In this document: positions 12,601 through 21,158 of the stretch, piece after piece
How the letters are laid out: every line of letters begins with the position of its first letter
Numbering within the stretch: position 1 is the first letter of the stretch
NCBI GenBank assembly: GCA_013396755.1
Contig: VWZF01004054.1
Span: 1,057,230-1,121,229, forward strand
Origin: Sclerurus mexicanus
Taxonomy: Eukaryota; Chordata; Aves; Passeriformes; Furnariidae
DNA length: 64,000 nucleotides
Direction: 5' to 3'
Made by a program: the position numbers and the translations under genes
The notes under the pieces: model-generated
What the model was told of the DNA's origin: nothing
Seen by the model: only the letters and a program-made list of their open reading frames with translations
Databases searched by the model: none

Positions 12601-15590
12601 ACAAAGTGATAAAAATGGCCATAATACTATATGTGACTCAAGTCATTTAAATGCAGTGTAGAGTGCTCCACAGCCTGTAATTTTTCTATCTAAGGTCCAT
12701 ATATTTCCTGCCTGCAGATTTTTGTTGTTTTAGGCATTTATGGGCTGGTTCTTGGTCACTTCTTTAAGAATGGTTATATTAAATGATATACAAATTACTT
12801 ATATGAAATCATAAATCATGTTTTGTTCAAGTTTTAAAGCTAAGTAGCTCAGTTTAGGGTTGTTGTATAAAAATCAAAGCTATTGTATTACATTTTTCCA
12901 AGTAATATCCCTGGGGTAGATTTACTGGTCCAGTTCCAGTGTCATCTGGGACACACTGGGTAATTTCAGAGCTAGGCAGGGTATAAATCAACAGAGATTT
13001 TACCCTTATAGCCAAAATATTGTCTCGCAGCCACTCCACCACTGTAGAGCAAACAGCACATCTCCCCCTAATTTTGCTCCCTCTTCTCAGGGCATCTCTG
13101 TAATGCAAAGTGCTGCCTGGTGAGCAGCAGCTGTGCCAGCAGTGTCACGGCCTCCAAACTCTCTTCATGGACTGAATTTAACAGTTTTGATTTAGAAAAA
13201 TCTAGTTTGCCAGGTGAAATGAATTTACTCTTACGAGCAGAGAGCACTCTGCTGCACGGAAATGCCTGGATGTGATTTCCTCTAAGTTTCATTGATTATG
13301 GGAATTATGGATGTTGAGTTGCCTTTCCCTTAAAGAGCAATTTAATAAATGTTTCTAATTTGCATCTGTACACAAATTCCTGACCAAGCATACAGCAAAA
13401 CTGGGGGATCATGTGAAGCTGCTGGATTTTAATCAGGATGCTTAACACTTGGGTTTGAGATTTCTTCCTTTCCCCTTTTGCTGGTAAGAAAGCAAAAGCA
13501 TTGTTTTCATTTGCATAGGTGACCTTGCCTGCCTTCCTTCTCCACACATCGTGTTACCTGGCCACTCCACTGGGGATATTCAGGTTCCCTCTGTTATTTA
13601 GTTGAACATTCCTTAATATATTTAGAGGCAGAGACTGGAACATTCTTGTGGCTCAGAGTCTTGTGTGTGTTTCCTCTGGCGAGAGAACTCATTGCTTATA
13701 AACCTTGTCTGAATGTGGAACAATGTGGTGCCAAATTGAAGTAATCTGCCAGGGGTATAATTATCTCATGACAGCTCTACCCTTGGAGTTGTTGGGTTCT
13801 TACTGTTGTAATAAAAAATCCTTATTACGGCTAAATTGTTTGGTTTTGAGACTGGAATATCGAATTGGTACTTGAGTGGTGTAGCTCAGCAGTTGTGGAG
13901 CTGACACAGATTAGAGACTCACAGATTTAACCTGGCATCTCTAAATACCAGTTTTGTTTAGGAGCATCCCCTCCTCCACTCACAGGTCTCCTGCTGTCCC
14001 CACAGACACAAAGTAGATGGATGAATAGAGAAAACCTGGAACCCTTCAGAGCAAGCCACTGACAGGATTTCTCCATGGCACAGAGAGGTTGCTTTGGCCT
14101 TGAACTGCTGGAGGATCTGGCTGACTTCTCTTGCCATGTGTCCATGCTCCCCCACAAACCTCTCCAGTGCAGATTTTCTCTCCTCCCAGATAACTGCCCT
14201 TCTCAGACCAAGGTGGCTAATGGATCAAACTGGAGTTAGATCATGCACCATCTCCTCTTAAAATGAACAGAAAATCTTCCTTTCTGCTTTAGGTGGAGGG
14301 AACCAGCCACTCAGGATTGCAGGGAGTACCTGGGATGTTACACATCAGGTAGTGCTGAGCAATTCCTCTTTCACATGGAACGTTCTTGGTATGGCAGAAG
14401 AGCTTCAAAAACACTTCTATGATGTTCAGGTTTGAAAAGCAGATCATGGAATATAGGCCAGGAGTAGGAAGTGGCATTCCAGGGGTAGCCTTGCTCTGGA
14501 CCTGCCCTGTGGTCCTGAGGGAATCCTCCTGCTCAGACATTGTTTAATATTTGGTCATAAGACTTGAATACAGGGAATTTAGAAAGACTTGCAGTATTCT
14601 TTCTAATCTCCTCTTTCTTTTCAGTGGTTTTAACTCATGATGTCTTGAAGAAGGCTAGAGGAAACCTGGAAGTAAGTAAAATTTTTGCTTGTTTTTACTT
14701 CCTTGGTATATGCTCATCAGAAAGCTGCATTGCTGTGTCAGGAGTATTTTGCAGAATTAGTCTGATTTGCTTTAGGTTTGCTACCTAATCAAGTCTGGGT
14801 GACAGCAGTTTAGTATGATAAATAGTCTGCTGTGTTTGATGTCTGAATTAAGAGTTTTATGACTGACCACATAAACAGCTAAACCCTCTCCTTGCTGATG
14901 CTTCCCTAGATTAATATTCATGTCTGTCATCACCTTCCAGCAGTTTATTTTCAGGAGATCACAGCCTGATAACCTGCCTGCTGAACAAGTTAACAAAGAC
15001 ACCCTTATTTAAAGCTGCAGTGGGTGTTAGTAACTGGTGGAGCTTTTATTTTTTAAATACAGACCCAACAGGCGAAGCTTTTGCAACCAGCTCTTTGCTG
15101 CTGCAAGGTATTAAATTGCTGGGGGTGTTTAAGTAATCACTGCCCAGATAGAATTTCTCCCAAAGGTTCAGACTTTGGTCCCAGAAGGATGTAATCCACT
15201 TCTTGACTCCTAAATCCCAACCTTCTCCTCACACCCCTCCACTCTGAAGGAGTGTACAATTCCCAGCCCCTCCTTGAGGTTTCCTCCAACCTTTTCTGTG
15301 CCTCCTTCAGCACTTCCCTGTGCAGCTGCTGTGCTGTTGTCTCAGCCCGACCTGAGCTAGAAAGTGATGACATAAAGCAGTCCTTCTGCTTACAAAAGTC
15401 TTATCACTTGAATTTGACGATCTGCTGAACACAGAAGCTCCTATTTGCACATCCTTGTGCAGCAGGATGGGGACAAATTGTGGGCATTAAAATACTGAAC
15501 AATAATAGTAATTACTGCTTTTCTAACTAGGTCCCACCAGCTGAGAATCAAAAATCACCTTCCTACACCAGCAAAAAGAGGATTCTCTAA
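3564..15590 (+). CDS. CDK5RAP2: CDK5RAP2, C-terminal quarter (ten exons, 5' part outside the window)
   Basis: CDK5RAP2 is a centrosomal scaffold of the centrosomin family that recruits and activates gamma-tubulin ring complexes; human loss causes primary microcephaly. Its C-terminal CM2 region docks it to pericentrin, AKAP450 (AKAP9) and the Golgi. Joined coding segments: 3564-3680, 3945-4134, 4336-4457, 5814-6062, 7082-7171, 7433-7692, 9960-10106, 11990-12128, 14625-14671, 15531-15590. All introns are GT-AG and all phases agree, giving 472 complete codons plus TAA. Counting the first complete codon as 1, coiled-coil sequence fills about 1-225, a Ser/Cys/Thr-rich linker 226-290, the CM2-like block 292-325 (GRHVLGLIEDYEAL), a helix with LLKLLWRVSLP at 369-379, another coiled coil about 392-437, and THDVLKKARGNLE near 441-453. 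Human CDK5RAP2 is about 1,893 residues with very similar blocks in the same order. The paralogue PDE4DIP is the main alternative but fits less well. The last 19 residues differ from the human tail as I remember it. Confidence 0.93.
3945..4134 (+). CDS. CDK5RAP2: CDK5RAP2 coding exon b
   Basis: A pyrimidine-rich tract and TTTCAG end at 3944; the donor is ACAG|GTATTG at 4135. The junction codon from the previous exon reads Asp and restores GSRDKQKEN, a stretch shared with the human protein. The rest is highly charged coiled coil (ENEKLRESLSKKN, then KKENEKLQKQ). The upstream intron is 264 bp. Confidence 0.95.
4336..4457 (+). CDS. CDK5RAP2: CDK5RAP2 coding exon c
   Basis: The acceptor AACAG ends at 4335 and the donor is ACAG|GTATAA at 4458. 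The split Arg codon joins cleanly to the previous exon. The encoded block includes SDKLLQSLRTEIKVYEKLEE, matching a conserved CDK5RAP2 coiled coil. The exon ends with the first base of a codon, so it can splice either to the main next exon at 5814 or, in frame, to the candidate alternative end at 4691. The upstream intron is only 201 bp. Confidence 0.94.
4458..5813 (+). other. CDK5RAP2: CDK5RAP2 intron (1,356 bp)
   Basis: Apart from the candidate alternative terminal segment at 4691-4737, no repeat or coding sequence is recognised. The minus-strand ORF at 4760-5032 has no recognisable domain. Confidence 0.8.
4691..4737 (+). CDS. CDK5RAP2: Candidate alternative 3'-terminal coding segment of CDK5RAP2
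   Basis: A good acceptor (ATCTTTTTAG, ending 4690) precedes 47 bases. Joined in phase to the exon ending at 4457, they read AKLKTRIEDLVAQAG and then TGA. The peptide is charged and helix-like, like its neighbours. No donor before the stop would restore the frame of the next exon, so if used it ends the protein and removes the CM2 region. An ATTAAA at 5456-5461 might serve as its poly(A) signal. A chance open stretch of this size is quite possible. Confidence 0.3.
5814..6062 (+). CDS. CDK5RAP2: CDK5RAP2 coding exon d
   Basis: The acceptor ATTGTCTCAG ends at 5813. The exon encodes LDLHELLTEIQSLRVQLERS followed by IET and more coiled coil, closely matching human CDK5RAP2, then a less conserved tail. 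The donor chosen is AATG|GTACTG at 6063, because it leaves one codon base and the next exon supplies two. The open frame continues past this point to 6196 with cysteine-rich, unrelated sequence, which I read as intron. Confidence 0.9.
6063..7081 (+). other. CDK5RAP2: CDK5RAP2 intron (1,019 bp)
   Basis: No repeat or other feature is recognised. The open frame at 6338-6670 has no coiled-coil or family character and is taken as chance. Confidence 0.75.
7082..7171 (+). CDS. CDK5RAP2: CDK5RAP2 coding exon e (short linker exon)
   Basis: A polypyrimidine tract and TATATATAG end at 7081; the donor is CCAG|GTACAT at 7172. The 90 bases are open and the phases fit both neighbours (two bases in, one base out). 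The encoded linker is Cys/Ser/Gln-rich and poorly conserved, so support comes from splice sites and phase rather than similarity. Confidence 0.75.
7172..7432 (+). other. CDK5RAP2: CDK5RAP2 intron (261 bp) half filled by a SINE
   Basis: The SINE at about 7206-7335 takes up half of this short intron and begins about 35 bp after the donor. The remainder carries a normal pyrimidine-rich acceptor ending at 7432. Confidence 0.85.
7206..7335 (+). mobile_element. tRNA-Ile-headed SINE with CR1-like tail (TguSINE1-like)
   Basis: The 5' half resembles a tRNA gene: an A-box-like TTAGCTCAGCGG, then CTAATAATGCCAAGGTTGTG, and a B-box-like GGTTCAATCCC. The 3' half (CATTCACTTTGAAGATCC, CCCTTCCAACTCGGAATATT, ending CATGATTCTG) is a CR1-type tail, allowing mobilisation by CR1 reverse transcriptase. 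From memory this arrangement is TguSINE1 of songbirds. The tRNA head lacks a matching acceptor stem, so it is not a working tRNA gene. Confidence 0.85.
7433..7692 (+). CDS. CDK5RAP2: CDK5RAP2 coding exon f (CM2 exon)
   Basis: The acceptor TTTTCTGTCCCAG ends at 7432 and the donor is AAAG|GTGAGC at 7693. The exon starts with a Ser/Thr/Cys-rich linker and continues into the CM2-like core (WADKNGRHVLGLIEDYEALR, then KQITEGQQVLAEMDI), nearly identical to human CDK5RAP2. In the human protein this region binds pericentrin and AKAP450. The exon is markedly GC-rich compared with the neighbouring introns and ends in phase 0. Confidence 0.96.
7693..9959 (+). other. CDK5RAP2: CDK5RAP2 intron (2,267 bp)
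   Basis: AT-rich intron. It holds one short degraded CR1-like tail near 8868-8915; nothing else is recognised. Confidence 0.85.
8868..8915 (+). mobile_element. Short degraded CR1-like 3' tail
   Basis: About 50 bases end in AATGAAGGTCCTTTTCACCT then CTATGATTTTATGATAG, resembling the last part of CR1 with its short terminal direct repeats. It is diverged from the other copies, so either old or a different subfamily. Confidence 0.6.
9960..10106 (+). CDS. CDK5RAP2: CDK5RAP2 coding exon g
   Basis: The acceptor GTGATACAG ends at 9959 and the donor is CTCAG|GTACTG at 10107. It is exactly 49 codons in phase 0. It encodes ILEEAARLLKLLWRVSLP, matching a conserved helix of the CDK5RAP2 C-terminus, flanked by less conserved linkers. 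Confidence 0.95.
10107..11989 (+). other. CDK5RAP2: CDK5RAP2 intron (1,883 bp)
   Basis: No repeat or gene is recognised with confidence. Isolated TAGAATCAC motifs near 10840 and 11805 recall CR1 ends but lack a supporting body. Confidence 0.8.
11990..12128 (+). CDS. CDK5RAP2: CDK5RAP2 coding exon h
   Basis: The acceptor CTTAATTTAG ends at 11989 and the donor is CAGT|GTAAGT at 12129. It starts in phase 0 and ends after one codon base. The charged coiled coil contains LRKKLSEQEKKLHSTVKRLH and KENMEKVIIDQ, matching the last coiled coil of vertebrate CDK5RAP2. Confidence 0.96.
12129..14624 (+). other. CDK5RAP2: CDK5RAP2 intron (2,496 bp)
   Basis: The longest intron in the window. No mobile element or exon is recognised. 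A tRNA-like fragment near 13873 was considered and rejected. Confidence 0.8.
14625..14671 (+). CDS. CDK5RAP2: CDK5RAP2 coding exon i (47 bp)
   Basis: The acceptor CTTTTCAG ends at 14624 and the donor is GAA|GTAAGT at 14672. The split codon gives Leu, and the exon reads VLTHDVLKKARGNLE, the conserved motif just before the CDK5RAP2 C-terminus. If the donor were skipped, the frame would stay open to about 14787 with hydrophobic, unrelated sequence. Confidence 0.95.
14672..15530 (+). other. CDK5RAP2: CDK5RAP2 last intron (859 bp)
   Basis: No repeat or gene is recognised. The minus-strand ORF at 15137-15373 has no recognisable domain. Confidence 0.8.
15531..15590 (+). CDS. CDK5RAP2: CDK5RAP2 terminal coding exon
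   Basis: The acceptor TTTTCTAACTAG ends at 15530. In phase 0 it gives VPPAENQKSPSYTSKKRIL and then TAA at 15588-15590. The basic tail does not match the human tail as I remember it, so the call rests on the acceptor, phase and position 0.9 kb after a well-conserved exon. Confidence 0.8.
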   Translation, partial: VPPAENQKSPSYTSKKRIL

Positions 15591-15706
15591 AGGAGAAAGT
15601 TCTGCTAACAAAGTCTGGTCCTGTGAGTTGTTTGCTTCATGCTGCCTTACTATTTATTGATGTAAAAATATTTGTTCAGCTCTTTTAATGGAATCAGCCT
15701 TTGACC

Positions 15707-15736
15707 AAAAAAAAAAAAGGGGGGGGGGCAAAAAAA
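15707..15736 (+). repeat. Homopurine run A12-G10-C-A7
   Basis: Twelve A, ten G, one C and seven A in direct succession within the presumed CDK5RAP2 3' UTR. Lengths at such runs are prone to sequencing error. Confidence 0.9.
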
Positions 15737-16177
15737 GACTTCTTTTGGTAAATAACTTATTTAACATTTTCTGTAATGTAAAGATGGGTTTTAATATTTA
15801 TTACAGAGGCAAGGTACTGCAGGTATTGAGGAAAACTCCAGATATTTTTAAAGTTGGCACATTTGAAATTTTATATTTGTACTTGTCAAGTTACAAACCT
15901 ATTTGTTGTTATAGTCAAGCAGGTCCTGAGAGAATCAAGAATATGATCCACCTTCCATTGTTTCTCTACTGCTAAAAGAATCTAGGTTAAAAAAAACCCA
16001 ACGGATTCTGCCAGTTGTCATTGTTTTGTAGAAATGTGAAAAATGTTCAATATTTTCAAACGTTTTAACCATCTCTGGAAGATTCTTCTGGAAGCTGCCC
16101 GCTGCTGGGCTTTCTTACTGTCCTGTTAGGATCTTAGATTGATGCTGTGTCTGAAAATGTCACATAGAATCAGACAA

Positions 16178-16183
16178 TTAAAA
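16178..16183 (+). terminator. CDK5RAP2: Candidate CDK5RAP2 polyadenylation signal ATTAAA
   Basis: The common ATTAAA variant sits about 590 bases after the stop codon. A CA dinucleotide follows at a suitable distance and a GT/T-rich stretch after that, the usual layout around a cleavage site. Confidence 0.45.
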
Positions 16184-16392
16184 TGAAAACCAATCATAAA
16201 TGTGTTTGTGTTATTTTGTTTAAAAGCTCAGACTTTGAGCATTACTGAAGCAAGAAGCCACATGTGAGCATCCAGAGTGGCACAAAGTGAGCTGGGAAGA
16301 TCATTTGTGTAACCCTACCATGAGCATAATATAGCGATTTTTAGTTACAAAAGGAGATCTTGTGGTGCAGTTGTGGTTTTATTGAACTAATT

Positions 16393-16800
16393 TCATAGAA
16401 TCCCAGAATGGACCTGAAAGATCATCCAGTGCCACCCCCTGTCATGGGCAGGGACACCTTCCACTAGCCCGGGTTGCTCCAAAGCCCCGTCCAACCTGGC
16501 CTTGGACACTTCCAGGGATGGGGCAGCCACAGCTTCTCTGGGCACCCTGTGCACCACCTTCACAAGGAAGAATTTTATCCTAATATCCCATCTAACCTCC
16601 TCTCTGTCAGTTTGGAGCTGTTCCCCCTTGTTCTATCACTACAGGCCCCCGTCAATAATCTCTCCCCTGTTTAGGTACTGGAAAGTCACAATTAGGTCAC
16701 CCCAAAGCTTCTCTTCTCCAGGCTCAACATTCCCAGTTCCCTCAGCCTTTCCTCATAGGACAGGTGCAGATAACCTGCTCCTTGGCACTGGGGGTGGCCT
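16393..16800 (-). mobile_element. CR1 LINE, 3' fragment, antisense
   Basis: Read on the minus strand this is a CR1 tail. On the plus strand it opens with TCATAGAATCCCAGAATGG, passes CATGGGCAGGGACACCTTCC and AACCTGGCCTTGGACACTTC, and continues into CCCAGTTCCCTCAGCCTTTCC. It extends farther 5' than most other copies here. The open frames at 16474-16909 lie inside or beside it and are not genes. It starts about 200 bp after the estimated CDK5RAP2 end. Confidence 0.92.
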
Positions 16801-19335
16801 CTCACACTCCACCCTTTCCCACAACGTTGTGCATGTGAGTTCTTATCGAAGAAAACCAACCTCCAGCCCTGCTCTTCCAAGGTGCCCCGTTCCATGGCCC
16901 CTGCTGTGACCTGCTTTCCAAGTTCTCCCAGGGATGCAGAGGGATGGAGTGGGAGGTCCCGCAGCCTTCCAGGAGGTGTCATGCTCTGAGAAGTGTTCTG
17001 TGCCTTGGAGATCCCAACCTGCAGCCCGTGCCCGAGTTATCCTGGACATCCCTGTGGTCCATCCCAGGACGGGAAGGCTCAGCCCAACCCGGCGTTGCCT
17101 TTCTCTGCCAGGAGGGGGAGCCAGACCCATTCGCCTGGATTCGGGGAAAGATGCCAGGGAAACGGGAAAAGTTAAAAATAAACTTCGCAAATTGGAAAAA
17201 GCGGGGAGGCAGGGGAAGGAGCGTGCAGTCAAAGTTGTTCTTCAGTCTCTTCACACATTATTGTCCTCACAGCTCACTAAAAACGTCAAGTTAATTTTAC
17301 TAAGTAGCTAAATTATAGACACTCAGCTGTAATCAGAATCCGCTATACATTTCAACTTTCAGAATTAATCATCCTATGTTTCTGAGATGTAACACCTGAA
17401 GGAAACAGCTGTACAGCTATATATAGCACTCCCATGCCTCTTGCTCTTCTCGCAGCCTTTTTTTCCCCCCACACCATCTGTACTTAAAAATAAATAAATA
17501 AGGAGGTTAAACGTTTCCCTTTCCTGAGATGATTTTGCCACTTAGTTCTTAATGGTCCCTGCTGTGCCCTCTCAGAGCTCTTCTCCTGACCCCTTTTTCC
17601 TTCTGATGGGCTCTGATTGCTGCACCAGGTTCACAGCAGAGCAAACACCTGGGCAGGGCCAGGGGACACAGTCACCACTGAGGTTGGAGAGAAAAAAAAT
17701 GTAGTTTTTATCATTATCTCCTTAAAAACAGATGATCCTACGAGATCAAAGTATTTTATCTTAATGAGAAGTGGCTCTTAAACACACACAATTTACTGGG
17801 CCTGTTTAAAAATAATTAGAAAAAAAAAATAAAACAGGAAAAAAGCTCACCAGATAGAGGCTGCAGAAGACAAAGCTTACAGAGTGTTAAACTTTGTTCC
17901 CATTAAACGAAATTAAATTTTCCTTTAAAAATAATTATGCAGGAGAAAAATAAGCAGCATAAGCAAATGGAATTAAAGGAGGGGCTCATTTGCTTAGTGA
18001 GTTCCTGCCTGTACTTTCATTATGTGTGCAAGGTGATTGGAAACATTGCTGAGAGAGTAGTTCAGGGACGAGCATTCCAGAGGGTGAGGGGAGTCCTGCA
18101 GTTATTACCTGTGACCTTGAACCTCTCTGCTCATTTCCCAGGCTCTCAGGACATCAGCAGGCTGAGGTCTTTTCTCAGAGGCCATCTGAGACTGAGGGGG
18201 AGGAAAACCAAAAGGAATAAAGAAAAGGGAAAAAACAAAAAAAAAGGGAAAAAAACCAAAAAGCTTTTCCTTTCCCTTTAGCCCCCCCTACAATATGTGG
18301 AGCCACACAGGAGCACTGAGAAAAGGCAATGTTTAGTGCCCTGGGGGCAGAGGAGTGCCCTGGGGACACAGCCAGCCCCTTAGCATCCCATCAGGAGGCC
18401 ACTGAAGACCCACCTGTGCCAAAGGGGACCGGCAGAAATAATATCCAAAACTCACAGGTGGTTGGTCATATTAAAAACGAATCAATGCTAATGCATTCAG
18501 GCATTTAAAAACAAAACAGCAGCAGATCCTGCGGTATTTTAATCCCCACAAAAGCTGCCGGTTCTGTTTTTGGGAGGCAGCAGTGAGGCTTTGTGGGGTG
18601 GAGAGGGATGGGGCATCCTGGGGCTCCTTATAGGGAGATTTGGGGAAAGGGCAGAGCCCTCCCCACCAGTCATGGCCCGAAAAGCCGAGCAGAGGGAACG
18701 TGCCCTCCTTACATTTTGGGTTTATTTTAAACGCTCCTGAACTGGATGGAAAGCAAATCCTGTCATCACTCCCAAATTCCACAGAAATGGCGGTATGGGA
18801 AGAGAAATATAAAAAGTAAGTGGCAACATTCAGTTCTATTGGCATCAGATTCCCCACGTACAAACCTCAGCCCTGGTTACCCACGCACAGCAGCTCTTTG
18901 ATGCCACGAGTGCCCCGAGCTTTTCCACCAGGGCCTGTGGGTGGAAACAGAGACCCGGAACGAGGTCAGGGCTTTGCTGTGAGCAACATCAAACCACCCC
19001 AAGTGCCAAGGAGCCCAAAACTGCTCCCGGTGTTAAACCCCAGTAGCTGAACCCTCTCCAGTGGCTGTTTATACTGATTTGCTCCTTTAACCCTGGGTTT
19101 TGCTGCTGGGGGAGTGTGTTTGGCCCCTGGATGTTGGGGACACTCACAGTCGTGTCACGCTGGGGGATGATAACTCTGGCGCTAACACAGCAGAGCCCGG
19201 CTGTAACAACCTGCAAAAAAGCTGCTCGAATAGCACGAATCCCTCCCCGTGCATTCCATTTCCCCCCTCCACTTTCCCTCCCTGACCTCATCCTTGGTTC
19301 TCCAGGTCCATTTTTGAGCCTGGCTGGGATGAGCA
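16801..19335. other. Intergenic, no gene recognised
   Basis: Several overlapping open frames at 16843-17311 lie in GC-richer DNA with no recognisable domain. An A-rich, low-complexity stretch occurs near 18195-18262. No promoter or RNA gene is recognised. Confidence 0.65.
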
Positions 19336-19355
19336 GCCACTAGATGGCAAGAGGG
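19336..19355 (+). promoter_or_regulatory. Candidate CTCF-binding site
   Basis: GCCACTAGATGGCAAGAGGG fits the CTCF core pattern CCASYAGRKGGC with an AGAGG-type extension, read on the plus strand. It lies about 3.7 kb beyond the CDK5RAP2 stop codon, where an insulator between that gene and the downstream desert would be plausible. Motif match only. Confidence 0.5.
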
Positions 19356-19392
19356 TGTCGGAGCCGGGTGCGCTCAGCGCAGCGCGGACCCG

Positions 19393-19463
19393 CTGCCCAT
19401 CTGCCCATCTCCTGTCCTTCTCCTGCCCATCTCCTGCCCATCTCCTGCCCATCTCCTGCCTCC
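19393..19463 (+). repeat. 12-bp tandem repeat (CTGCCCATCTCC)n
   Basis: About six imperfect copies of a 12-base pyrimidine-rich unit. The last three are essentially identical, while earlier units carry a 4-base deletion or substitutions. It begins about 38 bp after the CTCF-like site. Confidence 0.85.
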
Positions 19464-20650
19464 AGGGAGCCGAGACAAACCCAAACACGCCCTGCCTCAT
19501 TACTGTGAATGACACGAATAAGATGAGTTTTGGAGCCTGAGTTATTACTCAAATGAGGGGGAAAAAAAAAAAGCCCCAGCTCATCCCAGTCTCCAAACGC
19601 ACCCCGCGTGCATCATGGCAGTCCAGAAGCTGTGGGCAGTGCTGTCGTGGTGAAATGATCAGCAAGTTTAGTCCTTGCTGAAGTTTTGGGGCTGCCCCGC
19701 TGCTTTTCTGGAGGCAAACTCTCCTCTCCGGCCCCTTTCAACAGGTTTGGATTCCAGAGGAACAAGTGCCCAAGGGTGCCCCATCCTTGCAGGATGCTGC
19801 ACCAAACCCCTCAGTGCTGCCAGCGCAGAAGCCCTGGGTGATGGGCCAATCCCCTCAGCCCCAGGGTGAAGCAAAAGCAATCCAAACTACTCCTAAAATG
19901 CCCTTTTCTTCCCTGAACCCACAGCTCAGCACCCGGGATTCAGGCCGTGCACCAACGTCGGTGCCTGCTCCCAAGGGGAGCGCACTGGGAATGGGCAGGG
20001 GCTGCTCCCTGCCCTGCCAGGTGCACAGAATGGCCCGGGTTCAGCAGGGGCAGGGCACACAGCACACCAAAGGCTCGTGGTCACTTACTTTAGCATCTCT
20101 TTGCAGAAAATCCCTTTGCAGGGAACAGGGTCCCCATCCTCCAGCTCCTCCAGGCTGCAAAACTGAGTCTGGCAACTGGGGAAGCCAAGGCTGCTCCTGG
20201 GCTGGTGACACCGAGAGAACAAGAAAGATTTTAGTGGCCCGTTCCCACCTTTCTGTTCCCCTCCTCGCCATCCTCCCACTCACAAAATCTGTATTTTGCA
20301 GGGCTCCCTCCTGTTTCCAGAGAAGCAGCACAAGATCCAGTGTCACAGCAGTGCAGAGCTGCAACACGTCCCTGCAAACCAGCACATCAAAAGTGATAAA
20401 TAAACCAAGTAATCCCTTTTCCTACCTATCTCCATAGGATGTCACTCCTCTAAATAAGTTCCCAACACCAAATCAAGCCCTCAGACACCTCCACAAGGAG
20501 CTCTGGGCTCCCCCTGCCCCATCCCACCTTCAGACCTGCTGCTCCACACTTGCAGCCACATCATCCTTAATTTCTGAATCGACCCCCTTGAGAAAAGCTC
20601 CTCATGACTTTTTTTTATGTGTTTATCTTGTCATTTCTTTAGAAAGATAC
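19464..20650. other. Intergenic, no gene recognised
   Basis: The plus-strand open frame at 19766-20437 (223 codons) is Pro/Ser/Gln-rich without a domain and is opposed by other open frames. I see nothing else. Confidence 0.65.
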
Positions 20651-20880
20651 TTGTTACAATATTTTTTTCCCCTCCTTCCCCCCAGCCCTGTCGGAGGCAT
20701 CTACTTGGGTAATTTGTTGAGCGGGTTGCTGGGCCATGCATTATGCATGAGATGCAATCTTGATTTTTGCACTCCACTGTGTGCATTCTGTAACAGGAGC
20801 GGCATCATGCCCGCGCGCAAAATGAACATTAACAGCTCAACAAGGAACCAAAAGAAAACAGAAAAAGCCCATTTATTTAG
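20651..20880. promoter_or_regulatory. Candidate conserved noncoding element with a POU-type palindrome
   Basis: The stretch centres on ATGCATTATGCAT (20736-20748), close to the MORE-type palindrome bound by POU-factor dimers, with further ATGCAATC and TTTGCAC motifs just downstream. Conservation could not be tested. Confidence 0.35.
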
Positions 20881-21019
20881 AGGAAAACAAAGAAACACCC
20901 TCCGTTCTTTCAAGCTGTTCTAGCTGGGATTGCTCAGAGCCCTCAGGTTCTTCTTACCTAGGCTGTGGTGTTGAGTAACTGGGTTTGGAGCTGCTGTGCT
21001 CAGTGTCACACCATAATGG

Positions 21020-21158
21020 TGTTGCAGTGTCCAGGGCCAGGTTGGACAGGGTTTGGAGCAACCTGGGCGAGTGGAAGACATCCCTGCCCATGGCAGGGGG
21101 TTGGAACAAGGTGGGATTTAAAGTCCTTTCCAAGCCAAACCATTCTGTGATTCTATGG
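21020..21158 (+). mobile_element. CR1 LINE, short 3' fragment, sense
   Basis: It contains CAGGGCCAGGTTGGACAGGG, TTGGAGCAACCTGGGCGAGT, TCCCTGCCCATGGCAGGGGG, and ends in CATTCTGTGATTCTATG. Only the last ~140 bases of the element are present. Confidence 0.92.

Larger units (their letters stand above)
15591..16200 (+). other. CDK5RAP2: CDK5RAP2 3' untranslated region (end estimated)
   Basis: AT-rich sequence following the stop codon. No AATAAA is seen; ATTAAA at 16178-16183 followed by the GT-rich TGTGTTTGTGTTATTTTG from about 16201 is the best poly(A) signal, placing cleavage near 16195-16200. It contains a homopolymer run at 15707-15736. Confidence 0.5.

Noticed and set aside
13873..13935. tRNA-like string GTGTAGCTCAGCAG
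   Set aside because: There is an A-box resemblance only, with no credible B-box, anticodon loop or acceptor stem.
16474..16909. Two overlapping plus-strand ORFs
   Set aside because: They translate the antisense of a CR1 fragment and its edge.
19766..20437. 223-codon plus-strand ORF
   Set aside because: Low-complexity Pro/Ser/Gln-rich translation without family features; opposed by comparable ORFs on the minus strand.
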